Below, piece after piece: positions 1 through 8,238 of a stretch of 64,000 nucleotides of DNA. The notes beneath the pieces are model-generated. The model was not told where the DNA came from and ran no database searches. It saw only the letters and a list, made by a program, of their open reading frames with translations. Where the stretch lies: NCBI GenBank assembly GCA_947467345.1, contig CANIHD010000001.1, positions 1 through 64,000 on the forward strand, written 5' to 3'. Position numbers and translations under genes: made by a program. The DNA comes from Alphaproteobacteria bacterium (GTDB taxonomy: Bacteria > Pseudomonadota > Alphaproteobacteria > Micropepsales > Micropepsaceae). How positions within the stretch are numbered: position 1 is the stretch's first letter; every line of letters starts with the position of its first letter.

Positions 1-271
1 AACGTGACACGTTTCCGACCCGCTGAAAACTGCATTAACAGATTGATTATAATGAAGTTCTATGTGGCGGGGCGGCTAAATTTGTCCACCTTTTCCCGCG
101 AAGAGCCTCAAAATTGTCAGCCATCGCGCGAAACTCAACCTTTCCGGGTTTTCCAATCGACGAAGCGGTGGCTTGTATCAAACAACCTCGCCGATCTCCA
201 AGCGGGCAAAGCTTTCCATTCCCAGGTTTGAGATGATGGCGGGCGCCAGGCCAAGGACCTAAGCCGAACGC
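1..271. other. Gene-free left edge
   Basis: No gene is supported here. A 75-codon open frame on the plus strand (4-231) shows no recognisable domain and no ribosome binding site. Positions 1-13 form a perfect inverted repeat, AACGTG-A-CACGTT, which may be part of an operator cut by the window edge. A TATAAT hexamer lies at 48-53 without a convincing -35 partner. Confidence 0.4.
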
Positions 272-1225
272 CTATCCGGGCCAAGAATTCAAAAGAGGCC
301 TGTCGCCGAGGAACCGTTCCAGATTCGCTGCGAACAAGGCACGGTGTTCCTGGTACCCGCTCGCGCCTGCCCCTGCGCTATGAGGCGAAACAGTCATTTG
401 TGGCAGATCCCAAAGCTGGCTCGAGGGCGGCAGCGGCTCGGTTTGTTGAACGTCGAGTCCGGCGCCCGCCAGCCGGCCGGACACCAAGGCATCGATCAGC
501 GCGCCCTCATCCACGAGGCTTCCGCGCGCCACATTGACGAGGACAGCACCGGGCTTCATCGCCGCCAGTGCCGGGCCATCGATCAACGCCTGCCTGCTCC
601 CGTCGGCCGATGTGGCAATAATCACGGCATCGGCAAGTCCCAGCGCCTCGTGAAGCCGGATCCGTGAATAGACGGCGGCGACACCGTCGCCGGCAACGCC
701 CGCGCGCGAAACGGCAATGGGGACGGCGTCAAAGGCGCGTAATTTGCGGGCAATCTCGCGTCCGACATGTCCAAGACCGACAATGCAGGCGGTCGTGCCC
801 GCGAGCGAACCCATTGCCGCACTGATGTCTTCGCGGCGCCAAAGATGCTGGCGCTGGTCCAGCAGAATATCCGGCAGCCGGCGCCGCAACGCCAAAAGCA
901 GTGCCAGCGCATGTTCGGCAACCGAGGCGGCCTTGACGCCTGCCGCATGGCTGATCGCCACATGCGTGGGCAGGCCCATGGCGATGGCATTGTCCATGCC
1001 CGCTGTCAGGAAATGAATCCATTTCAACGCGCTCGCGCGCGTGCGCAATATCTCGCCCAGCTCTTTGGTGCAGGCGCGGTTGGTGATCAGAAGAATATCG
1101 GCATCAGGAATGTGGTGCGCGAAATCCTCGAGCCGGTCCGAAAGCGCCCATTCGTGCTCGGGAAACGACGCGGCAAGAGCGGGATGCCAATCTTCCCGCA
1201 TGATGTGATGGACAAGGATTTTCAC
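272..1225 (-). CDS. D-2-hydroxyacid dehydrogenase (NAD-dependent)
   Basis: A predicted cytoplasmic oxidoreductase that interconverts 2-hydroxy acids and 2-keto acids using NAD(P)H. The Rossmann motif IVGLGHVG is clear. It is followed by the family's catalytic Arg (NVARGSLVDE), Glu (QQTEPLP) and His (SPHSAG). Length of about 317 residues fits this family (glyoxylate/hydroxypyruvate reductase-like). The open frame runs further upstream to 1393, but that part overlaps the protease gene. I chose the GTG at 1225, which gives the native-looking start VKILVHH one base after the protease stop at 1227; ATG at 1201 is an alternative. The tight spacing implies co-transcription with the protease. The exact substrate cannot be told. 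Confidence 0.87.
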   Translation of the reverse strand: MKILVHHIMREDWHPALAASFPEHEWALSDRLEDFAHHIPDADILLITNRACTKELGEILRTRASALKWIHFLTAGMDNAIAMGLPTHVAISHAAGVKAASVAEHALALLLALRRRLPDILLDQRQHLWRREDISAAMGSLAGTTACIVGLGHVGREIARKLRAFDAVPIAVSRAGVAGDGVAAVYSRIRLHEALGLADAVIIATSADGSRQALIDGPALAAMKPGAVLVNVARGSLVDEGALIDALVSGRLAGAGLDVQQTEPLPPSSQLWDLPQMTVSPHSAGAGASGYQEHRALFAANLERFLGDRPLLNSWPG

Positions 1226-1226
1226 G

Positions 1227-3578
1227 TCAGAATGCGCGCTGCACCGAGAGAAGCGCCGACGTTTCTTGCTTTCCGGCAATATGGCCGGCGTCGAACCGAT
1301 GTGCCATCGCGACAGACGCGGACCACGCGCCAAATCCCATGCGATACGAAGTTTCGAACGCTTTCTCGCGGCCCGACGGTACCAGGGAGGCACTTTCGTG
1401 TTCCGTGCCGGCGCCGGACAGAAACCTGACGTCCCCCGACTCGACGCGCAGTCTTTGCGTCACGGCAATGGTCCACACATCGCCCTCGGAAATGAGATTT
1501 GCGCGCGCCACACCTAAAGAAAATTGACTGGCCATAATTGGCGCCACATCAGCGAAAAGACTTTGCGCTGGCAGGTCGGCGCTGCTGCGGGCCAGTGTCG
1601 CGGTCGCTTTGATCGACCACATCGGCGCGAGCGAGGCTTCCGCGGCGATGCTCGTCCATAATGTTTGGGATTTTTCCGCCAGACCAAGCCCGCCGGACGA
1701 CAGCGTGCCGAGAAGCGCGCCCTCTTCCCACGCCGAACCGATTTCAACATTTACGCGCGCCGCTTCGAGCGTGTGATCGTAACGCAAAGCCGCCATGCGC
1801 ATGTTGCGCCGCGCTGCTTGCGCGGCAATGGGACGAAAATCGTTGTGATCGCCACCCTCGGACAGCGCGACCGAAAGCGTATCGCCGTCATTCACCGTGA
1901 ATTGCAACGCCGCGAAAACATCAGGCGCCGCATCCAGCGCCGGAGCAAAGGCACGCGTCAACGGCGCGAAACCAAACCGCCCCGCTCCATCGACGGCATC
2001 ACTGACATGAACGCCGTTGCCGGCGCTCCACGAAAATGCTTCGGTGGAACCGGACAGCCTGACTTGCGCCTGCGGCGCCCGCGCGGTTTCGAGTCCATTG
2101 TCGTCGTGGAATGCAAAAACAGAATCGTCATGAAAGCTGAAGGCGACACGCCCGAATTCCAGCGGTACTTCGGTGACGTGCCAACCCATTTCCTGTTTGA
2201 CGACGCCGAGAATGTTGATGTTGGCGGGTCGCGCCAAGGTCAGCTTGGATGCATCGAAGCGAAAATCGCGGCCAAAGCCGTCGAATATGGCAACGCCATT
2301 CAGTGTCGCGCGAAGAGCCGGCGCGTCGCCGAATGCCGGCCCCAGCACAATGGCAGACGACGTAACGGCGCCGGTGACGCCCGGTGCTGCAAAGCTCGTG
2401 ACACCAAGCGGCTGCAATGCGGCGGCGACATTGAGAAGTCCGTGGCCAAAAATAGCGTCGACGCCGGGCGCACCAAGATCGGTGGCGCTGGCAAATAATA
2501 TGTCTGCGACTTGCCGTGCCGTCAGCGTCGGCCAGCGCTCCATGACCAAAGCTGCGGCGCCAACAACAAGCGGCGCCGAAACCGATGTGCCGCCGACATA
2601 ATAGAGTTCGCCGTTAAAGGGCGCGACGATATCGACGCCCGGTGCGACCATGAAATTGTTGCGGGCGATTCCCGCGCGGTTGGAGAACGACGCCATCTGC
2701 TTATTTTCGTCAACCGCGCCGACGATGATGTAGGCACCCGGGCCGTTGGTCAGCCCTTCGGCGGCGATGTCTTCAAGTGTGTCGAGATTCGAACGGATGG
2801 GATCCGCACCGCCGCTCGCACCACGCCCGAAATTATTGCCGGCGGACGCAACGAGAAGTGCGCCATTGGCAATTGCGGCGACCGGCAGTTCAAGCACATA
2901 GGCGTCCGTCGGCCGCGGCATGCCCGGCGGAGGATCGGGAATGAAATCTTCGTCGTCGTAACCGAAGGACTCTCCGATCACGCGCACGCCGCGAGAGGTG
3001 AGGTAAGTCCATGGATCGGAGACGTGGTAGGTCACACCCTGATAGAGAAACGTGTCCGGGTTGACGTTGGAGAAATAATCGACCGCAAGAACGCCGGCGT
3101 TAAAGGCCACGCCGTGAATGCCGTTATTGTTCTTCACACCCGCGGCGATGCTGGCGACCATGTGGCCATGGGTGTCGGTGTCCGGCGCCTCGCCGATTCG
3201 CGCTGTGTACCAGGCAACGGCCTGCGCATTGGGACCGCGACTGGCCAAATTGTAGCGCACCTCAGAACTGCTCAATTGGAAATTGAAATCGACGAATCCC
3301 ACCGTGACGCCGTTTCCGGTGGGACCTTGCGCATAGGCTTCGGCGCTGTGAATGGCCTCGAGCGCCCAAGACCTCTGATATTCGGCTGTGCGAAATTCCG
3401 CAGCCGATGGCCCCGAAGGCGGTGGCGGGGGCGGATTGACCGGCGGGTTCGGCACGGAAGGCTGCGAACTTCCGCCGCCCCCAGCACAGGCAAGTAGCGC
3501 AAGCGCAAGCGCGCTGACGCCGGCACGCAACGGCAATTGCAGCCACCGGCTGCGGCGAAAAGATTTCCCCACCGTCAC
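1227..3578 (-). CDS. S8 subtilisin-like serine protease, autotransporter with lipoprotein signal
   Basis: Secreted protease of 783 residues. The N-terminus is a basic, hydrophobic signal ending in a lipobox-like LLAC (Cys31), then a Gly/Ser- and Pro-rich linker (residues 33-58). The S8 domain shows catalytic Asp97 (VGFVDFNF), His137 (DTHGHMVAS), oxyanion Asn248 (SAGNN) and Ser332 (GGTSVSAP). The C-terminal part of about 300 residues is rich in alternating polar/hydrophobic strands and ends in Phe, as type V autotransporter barrels do. The domain order matches subtilisin-type autotransporters. A lipidated N-terminus is unusual for such a passenger and would tether it if cleavage does not occur. 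The hydroxyacid dehydrogenase follows directly. The substrate is unknown. Confidence 0.88.
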   Translation of the reverse strand: MTVGKSFRRSRWLQLPLRAGVSALALALLACAGGGGSSQPSVPNPPVNPPPPPPSGPSAAEFRTAEYQRSWALEAIHSAEAYAQGPTGNGVTVGFVDFNFQLSSSEVRYNLASRGPNAQAVAWYTARIGEAPDTDTHGHMVASIAAGVKNNNGIHGVAFNAGVLAVDYFSNVNPDTFLYQGVTYHVSDPWTYLTSRGVRVIGESFGYDDEDFIPDPPPGMPRPTDAYVLELPVAAIANGALLVASAGNNFGRGASGGADPIRSNLDTLEDIAAEGLTNGPGAYIIVGAVDENKQMASFSNRAGIARNNFMVAPGVDIVAPFNGELYYVGGTSVSAPLVVGAAALVMERWPTLTARQVADILFASATDLGAPGVDAIFGHGLLNVAAALQPLGVTSFAAPGVTGAVTSSAIVLGPAFGDAPALRATLNGVAIFDGFGRDFRFDASKLTLARPANINILGVVKQEMGWHVTEVPLEFGRVAFSFHDDSVFAFHDDNGLETARAPQAQVRLSGSTEAFSWSAGNGVHVSDAVDGAGRFGFAPLTRAFAPALDAAPDVFAALQFTVNDGDTLSVALSEGGDHNDFRPIAAQAARRNMRMAALRYDHTLEAARVNVEIGSAWEEGALLGTLSSGGLGLAEKSQTLWTSIAAEASLAPMWSIKATATLARSSADLPAQSLFADVAPIMASQFSLGVARANLISEGDVWTIAVTQRLRVESGDVRFLSGAGTEHESASLVPSGREKAFETSYRMGFGAWSASVAMAHRFDAGHIAGKQETSALLSVQRAF

Positions 3579-3674
3579 AATTCCCGCTTAGGCCAGCCCC
3601 CCTGGGCATGATCTTGACCGCGCCGATAAAGCGCGTCCAGGGGGAAATCCGCCTGACAGGCGCATGCAGTGCGT

Positions 3675-5345
3675 TCAATCCGCGCGGCTGATATCGCGGT
3701 CTTTGGTTTCGGGTAGAAAAATCATGCCGATGACAAATGTAATGAGCGCGACAGCGACGGGATAATAAAGACCCGAAAAAATATTCCCATTGGCTGCAAC
3801 GATGGCGAATGCCGCGGGCGGCAGAAACCCGCCGAACCAGCCATTGCCGATGTGATAGGGCAGCGACATTCCGGAATAGCGGATACGCGTGGGGAAAAGC
3901 TCGACCAAAAGCGCCGCAATCGGCCCGTAAACCATTGTCACATAGAGAACTAAGACGGTGAGTATGGCGATGGTGAGCGGCATGTTGATGCGGGCGGGGT
4001 CTGCCGCGGCGGGATAGCCCGCATCGCGGATCGCTTTCGTCGCTGCATCATTAAAGGCTGTGGTGCGGGCTGCGGCATCGGCGCCGGCCGCACGCGCATC
4101 GAAGGATTCCATTTCCACCGTGCCGATGCGAATGCGCGCAAGCGTGCCAGGCGCACCTTGTTCGTTTTCATAATTCACCGCATTGCGCGCCAAAAAGGAT
4201 TTCGCGATGTCGCAGGAACTGGTGAAGCTGGCCGTGCCCACCGGGTTGAATTGAAACGAACATTCCGCCGGATCGGCGATGATCGTGACGGGGGCGCGCG
4301 TTTGCGCCGCCACCAATTCCGGATTCACAGCGCTCGCCAGAGCATGAAATAGTGGAAGATAGGTCAGTGCCGCGATCAAACACCCGGCCATGATGATGGG
4401 CTTGCGCCCGATGCGATCGGACAGCCAGCCGAACACGATGAAGAACGGTGTGCCGATCAAAAGCGAAGCAGCGATTGCGATATTCGCGGTCGCGCCATCC
4501 ATCTTCAATGTCTGGGTGAGGAAGAACAGCGCGTAGAACTGCCCCGTGTACCAGACCACAGCTTGCCCGGCTGTGGCGCCGAACAAAGCGATCAACGCGA
4601 TTTTCAGATTCTTCTTCGTGCCGAAAGCTTCCCGCAGGGGCGCTTTCGATTGCGTGCCCTCAGCCTTGATCTTCAGGAATGCCGGCGATTCCGCGAGTTG
4701 CAAGCGAATCCACAGTGACACGCCAAGTAGGAAGATCGAAATCAGAAACGGCACTCGCCAGCCCCAGGCGGCGAATTCTTCCGGCGTCATGTTTTGGCGC
4801 AATACCAGAATGACAATGAGAGAGAGAAACAGACCCAAGGTCGCGGTGGTCTGAATCCAGGCGGTGTAATACCCCCGCCGCCCCTCAGGCGCGTGCTCGG
4901 CCACATAGGTAGCAGCGCCGCCATATTCACCTCCAAGCGCCAGACCCTGCAGCAGCCGGCAGGCGACAAAGGCAATGGGTGCGGCGATGCCTGCAACGGC
5001 GTAACCCGGAATAAGCCCGACGGCGAAGGTGGCGAGACCCATCACTGTCATGGTGACGAGGAAGGTGTATTTGCGTCCCACCAGATCGCCGAGGCGTCCG
5101 AACAGAAGCGCACCGAATGGGCGCACGGCGAAACCCGCCGCGAAGGCCAATAAGGTAAATATGAATCCGGCGGTCGGGTTCACGCCGGAGAAAAAGCTGG
5201 CGTTGATATTCGCCGCCAGCGAGCCGGCCAGATAAAAATCATACCATTCGAAAATAGTGCCAGCCGACGAGGCGACAATGACTTTGCGCTCCTCGGGGGC
5301 CATGGGCCGGTGTTTGGGTGTGCTGGAGGCTGCGGTCATGGTCAC
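3675..5345 (-). CDS. MHS-family MFS transporter with a periplasmic insert
   Basis: Inner-membrane proton symporter of the metabolite:H+ symporter family (relatives ShiA, ProP, KgtP), 556 residues. MFS signatures are visible: GRLGDLVGRK after TM2, RLLQGLALGGEYGG in TM4 and SDRIGRKP between TM8 and TM9. The family usually has about 430-450 residues. The excess is an insert at residues 340-455 between TM9 and TM10, on the periplasmic side, with two cysteines (362 and 378). The same insert occurs in the transporter at 44438-46099, so the two are paralogues. The substrate is probably an organic acid but cannot be assigned. It stands alone, with the adjacent genes separated by about 100 bases or more. 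Confidence 0.85.
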   Translation of the reverse strand: MTMTAASSTPKHRPMAPEERKVIVASSAGTIFEWYDFYLAGSLAANINASFFSGVNPTAGFIFTLLAFAAGFAVRPFGALLFGRLGDLVGRKYTFLVTMTVMGLATFAVGLIPGYAVAGIAAPIAFVACRLLQGLALGGEYGGAATYVAEHAPEGRRGYYTAWIQTTATLGLFLSLIVILVLRQNMTPEEFAAWGWRVPFLISIFLLGVSLWIRLQLAESPAFLKIKAEGTQSKAPLREAFGTKKNLKIALIALFGATAGQAVVWYTGQFYALFFLTQTLKMDGATANIAIAASLLIGTPFFIVFGWLSDRIGRKPIIMAGCLIAALTYLPLFHALASAVNPELVAAQTRAPVTIIADPAECSFQFNPVGTASFTSSCDIAKSFLARNAVNYENEQGAPGTLARIRIGTVEMESFDARAAGADAAARTTAFNDAATKAIRDAGYPAAADPARINMPLTIAILTVLVLYVTMVYGPIAALLVELFPTRIRYSGMSLPYHIGNGWFGGFLPPAAFAIVAANGNIFSGLYYPVAVALITFVIGMIFLPETKDRDISRAD

Positions 5346-5469
5346 TTGTGTCGATCAAATGAAGCCGGGATTGATACCGGCCGGCGGGAACCGCCGAAGC
5401 CCCAGGGAACTGGCCCAAAAATACTAGGCAAAGCCCCGAGGCCAGGCAACGCTTGGAATTCGCCTCGGG

Positions 5470-5511
5470 CATGGTTCGAGACGGCGGCTTCGCAGCCTCC
5501 TTACCATGAGG
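5470..5511 (-). repeat. REP-like palindromic element, copy 1
   Basis: Read on the minus strand, this starts CCTCATGGTAAGGAG and ends CGTCTCGAACCATG. It has the same layout as the element at 5524-5566, with compensating changes in the outer stem (CATGG/CCATG here, CATCC/GGATG there). Such compensation indicates a conserved hairpin. The two copies face in opposite directions 12 bases apart. Elements of this type are common between genes in Bradyrhizobium-like genomes. Confidence 0.7.
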
Positions 5512-5523
5512 GCGGTTACAATT

Positions 5524-5566
5524 CCTCATCCTGAGGAGCGCCGAAGGCGCGTCTCGAAGGATGAGG
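5524..5566 (+). repeat. REP-like palindromic element, copy 2
   Basis: A 43-base element starting CCTCATCCTGAGGAGCGCC and ending GCGTCTCGAAGGATGAGG. The outer arms CCTCATCC and GGATGAGG are perfect complements and GCGCC/GGCGC forms the inner stem. It lies in the 376-base gap between the MHS transporter start (5345) and the next gene (5723). Nothing else is recognised in that gap. Confidence 0.78.
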
Positions 5567-5722
5567 ACTGGGGGCACGAAAAGCCGCAAGCTCCCGGACT
5601 AGCCGGGCGGCGACCGCATGCTATAAGCGGCGCGGTTTTTGGCCTCGAATGGCCGATGAGTGCCGAGAGGCAGGGTGTTGGACCCTGGGGCAGTACGCTA
5701 CCGGGGCTTACGGGAGGATTTG

Positions 5723-6718
5723 ATGGGACGGACCAATTTACGGCTTACGATCGCGACCACCGATTACGATCATTTTCGCGACTTCCGCACCGGCGCGGTC
5801 AACGCCGAAGGCATCGACCATATCTGGCTGACGCATGGCCACCACGAGGTCTTCGCCCGTTTCACGCTGAACCGGGAATGGGACGTCTCCGAACTTTCCT
5901 TCGCGAAATTCACCACCCAGATCACGCGCGACAATTCCGACATCGTCGGTCTGCCGGTGATCTGCTCGCGTCTGTTTCGCTTCGGCTCCTTCTACATCAA
6001 CAAGAAAAGCGGCATCAAAACAGTCCAGGACCTGAAGGGCAAAAAGATCGGCTCGCCGGAATGGGCACATTCGGCCGCCGTCTATATGCGCGGCTGGATG
6101 CACAACGAGCAGGGCGTGAAGCTGCAGGACGTGCATTGGTACCAGGCCGGCGCCAATGATCCGGGCCGCGTCGAGAAGGTTGAGCTGAACCTGCCGGAAG
6201 GCGTGAAGCTGACCCGCGTCAGCGACAAATCGCTCTCCGAGATGCTTGCCTCCGGCGAGATCGATTGCGCCATCATTGCGCGTCCGCCCACCTGCTTCCT
6301 GCAGGGGCATCCGGACATCGTTCGCCTCTATCCGAACTTCGTCGAGATGGAAGAAGAATATTTCAAGCGCACCAAAGTCTATCCAATCATGCACATCATC
6401 GCCGTGCAGAAGCACATCATCGATGAGCATCCGTGGGTCGCGCGCAATCTCTACAACGCGTTTCTGGAATCCAAGAAGCGCAGCCTCGAACGCCTGCTGG
6501 ACCCCGCAGTGTCGCGCTATCCGCTCGCGTGGCTGCCCGCCTATGCGCGCAAAATGCGCGACATGTTTGACGGCGATCCGTTCCCATACGGCATCGAGGA
6601 AAACCGTCCGACCTTCGAGCAGATGGCGCTGTACACCTATCAGCAGGGCATCGCGCACAAGCACATCGATATCGATAAGTACTTCCCTAAGGGGATCATG
6701 ACCAAGATCGTGATCTAG
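5723..6718 (+). CDS. 4,5-dihydroxyphthalate decarboxylase-like / ABC substrate-binding-fold protein
   Basis: A 331-residue protein with the periplasmic-binding-protein (NMT1/SBP-like) fold found in annotated 4,5-dihydroxyphthalate decarboxylases. Family traits seen are the N-terminal LRLTIATTDYDHFRDF strand, SELSFAKF, DLKGKKIGSPEW and PIMHIIAVQK. No signal peptide is present, so it is probably cytoplasmic. The frame extends upstream to 5660, but ATG 5723 has a GGGAGG ribosome site at 5712-5717. A distant paralogue lies at 21829-22803. The FAH-family gene follows 93 bases downstream, fitting an aromatic-acid route. True decarboxylase activity is unproven; most relatives are only annotated by similarity. 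Confidence 0.78.
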   Translation: MGRTNLRLTIATTDYDHFRDFRTGAVNAEGIDHIWLTHGHHEVFARFTLNREWDVSELSFAKFTTQITRDNSDIVGLPVICSRLFRFGSFYINKKSGIKTVQDLKGKKIGSPEWAHSAAVYMRGWMHNEQGVKLQDVHWYQAGANDPGRVEKVELNLPEGVKLTRVSDKSLSEMLASGEIDCAIIARPPTCFLQGHPDIVRLYPNFVEMEEEYFKRTKVYPIMHIIAVQKHIIDEHPWVARNLYNAFLESKKRSLERLLDPAVSRYPLAWLPAYARKMRDMFDGDPFPYGIEENRPTFEQMALYTYQQGIAHKHIDIDKYFPKGIMTKIVI

Positions 6719-6736
6719 TTCGCCTATCGGTTAGCG

Positions 6737-6764
6737 TCCCGGACTGCTCGAAAGCGGTCCGGGA
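6737..6764 (+). terminator. Strong hairpin after the decarboxylase-like gene
   Basis: TCCCGGAC pairs perfectly with GTCCGGGA, with a further GCT/AGC stem and a CGAA tetraloop, giving a stem of about 12 pairs including one T-G pair. There is no T-run after it. It sits 19 bases past the stop at 6718 and before the FAH gene, so it may terminate transcription or protect the upstream mRNA end. Confidence 0.55.
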
Positions 6765-6811
6765 TCGGAGCCCACACTGAAACATCAAAATTCAACCGCA
6801 GAGATTTCCCG

Positions 6812-7666
6812 ATGCGCCTCGCGACTTTCAAGGTGAACGGCAAAGAGACCTATGGCGCAGTCATCGACGACGGCGTCGTCGATCTGGGCAAAACGCTCGG
6901 CGCCAAATATCCGAAACTGATCGACCTAATCCGCGCCGGCGCGCTGGCAGAAGCGAAGACTCTCGCAAGATCCCCGGACCACAAGCTCAGCGACGTCGAA
7001 TTTTTGCCGCCAGTGCCGGGCACGGAGAAAATTCTCTGCGTCGGTATCAACTACCCGGAGCGCAACGCCGAATATAAAGACGGCCGCGAGAAGCCGAAAT
7101 ATCCCAATCTCTTCGTCCGTTTTCCCGGCTCCGTCGTCGGACACGAACATCCCATCCTCCGGCCCAAAGCGTCGGAGCAATTCGACTATGAAGGCGAGAT
7201 CGTCATCGTCATCGGCAAAGAAGGCCGCAACATTCCGCGTGAGAAAGCGCTCAGCCATGTGTTTGGCTTGACGCTCGGCAACGAAGGCAGCGTGCGCGAT
7301 TGGCTACGCCACGGCACGCTGAACGTGACGCAAGGCAAAAACTTCGACAATTCGGGCAGCATCGGCCCGTGGATTGTTACCTCGGACTCGCTCGATCCCG
7401 GCGCGGATTTGCATCTGATGACGCGCGTCAACGGCGTGCTGCGCCAGGACGACCGCACCAGCCGCCTGACCTGGGATTTCGCCGAGCTGATCCGCTACAT
7501 CTCGATGTTCACGACGCTCAAGCCAGGCGACCTTCTGTTCACCGGCACACCCACCGGCGCCGGCGGACATCAGAAGCCGCCACAATGGCTGGTTCCGGGC
7601 GATGTCGTCGAAGTCGAAGTCCCGCAAATCGGCGTGCTCAGCAACACCGTCGCCGACGAAGCCTGA
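6812..7666 (+). CDS. Fumarylacetoacetate hydrolase family protein
   Basis: A 284-residue cytoplasmic enzyme of the FAH superfamily, which hydrolyses or isomerises beta-diketone-type products of aromatic ring cleavage. The metal site is visible in FDYEGEIVIVIG. The typical LTLGNEGSVRDW and GDLLFTGTPTGAG segments and the C-terminal GDVVEVEVPQIGVLSNTV are also present. Length is normal for the single-domain bacterial type. Its placement behind a dihydroxyphthalate-decarboxylase-like gene suggests a shared catabolic role. The reaction could also be 2-keto-3-deoxy sugar-acid or oxaloacetate chemistry, which this family also performs. Confidence 0.88.
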   Translation: MRLATFKVNGKETYGAVIDDGVVDLGKTLGAKYPKLIDLIRAGALAEAKTLARSPDHKLSDVEFLPPVPGTEKILCVGINYPERNAEYKDGREKPKYPNLFVRFPGSVVGHEHPILRPKASEQFDYEGEIVIVIGKEGRNIPREKALSHVFGLTLGNEGSVRDWLRHGTLNVTQGKNFDNSGSIGPWIVTSDSLDPGADLHLMTRVNGVLRQDDRTSRLTWDFAELIRYISMFTTLKPGDLLFTGTPTGAGGHQKPPQWLVPGDVVEVEVPQIGVLSNTVADEA

Positions 7667-7675
7667 TTTTCGCTA

Positions 7676-7699
7676 TGCTCCCGCGTAAAGCGCGGAGCA
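7676..7699. terminator. Bidirectional hairpin between convergent genes
   Basis: TGCTCC pairs with GGAGCA and GCG with CGC, with one bulged C and the loop TAAAG. It lies exactly between the convergent stops at 7666 and 7711. Confidence 0.55.
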
Positions 7700-7710
7700 A
7701 TTGCTGAGAT

Positions 7711-8085
7711 TTACTCGTAACCCTCTTCGCCCATGGTCTTGCCGTTGGGCAATTTTACGACGACCAGCGAGCCGCCGGGATTGCCGTCCTTCAACGGATG
7801 GATCGTCACGGTGACCTTATCACCGGGAAGAATTGTCTTCGGGCGCCAACCGCCGCGCGAAAGCCCCGCCGGTGATCCCATTTCAAGCGACCATTCCTTG
7901 GTGACGCCGTCTTTGGTGACCACAACCTGCAACCAGCTATGCGGGTTGGTCCATTGGAATTCCTTCACCGTGCCTTCCATGACGATTTTCTGCGTATCGT
8001 CGAACATGGAGTGGGAGTGATGCGCGAACGCGGGCACCGCAAAAATCGCGGCGGCGATGGCAGCAAAACCGACAATGTTCTTCAT
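7711..8085 (-). CDS. DUF6152 family exported protein
   Basis: A 124-residue secreted protein with a clean signal peptide ending AVPAFA and mature start HHSHSMFDD. The DUF6152 hallmarks are the HHSHSMFD start, EGTVKEFQWTNPHSWLQV and the GDKVTVTIHPLKDGNPGGSLV tail. The function of the family is unknown; the His-rich start of the mature protein suggests metal contact, but that is inference. A second copy lies at 56500-56871. The hairpin CCTATTC-AGC-GAATAGG at 8104-8120, between this gene and the patatin gene, may end the patatin transcript. Confidence 0.85.
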   Translation of the reverse strand: MKNIVGFAAIAAAIFAVPAFAHHSHSMFDDTQKIVMEGTVKEFQWTNPHSWLQVVVTKDGVTKEWSLEMGSPAGLSRGGWRPKTILPGDKVTVTIHPLKDGNPGGSLVVVKLPNGKTMGEEGYE

Positions 8086-8103
8086 GGCGTCCTCCGGTCA
8101 TTG

Positions 8104-8120
8104 CCTATTCAGCGAATAGG
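8104..8120 (-). terminator. Short hairpin between patatin and DUF6152 genes
   Basis: CCTATTC and GAATAGG form a perfect 7-pair stem with an AGC loop. It is downstream of the patatin gene and upstream of the DUF6152 start, both leftward. It could be a terminator or a leader hairpin. Confidence 0.35.
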
Positions 8121-8238
8121 TGGAGGGACCATAACATGAACTTTAATCTCGAAGTATCAGCCGGAGCCGAGCCTAAGCCGCACGAATGCTTGAGAAAATA
8201 CGTCCTCACGAGGAGTTGTCCGCCCCAATGCGGAAACT

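Noticed and set aside
4-231. 75-codon open frame at the left edge
   Set aside because: No domain, ribosome site or codon pattern supports it, and it lies next to the end of a well-supported gene on the other strand.
5738-6664. Long open frames opposite real genes, for example here, at 13242-14450, 29569-30762, 31018-32244 and 58660-59613
   Set aside because: They mirror GC-rich coding sequence, show no family motifs and have biased composition (His/Arg/Gly), as expected of antisense shadow frames.
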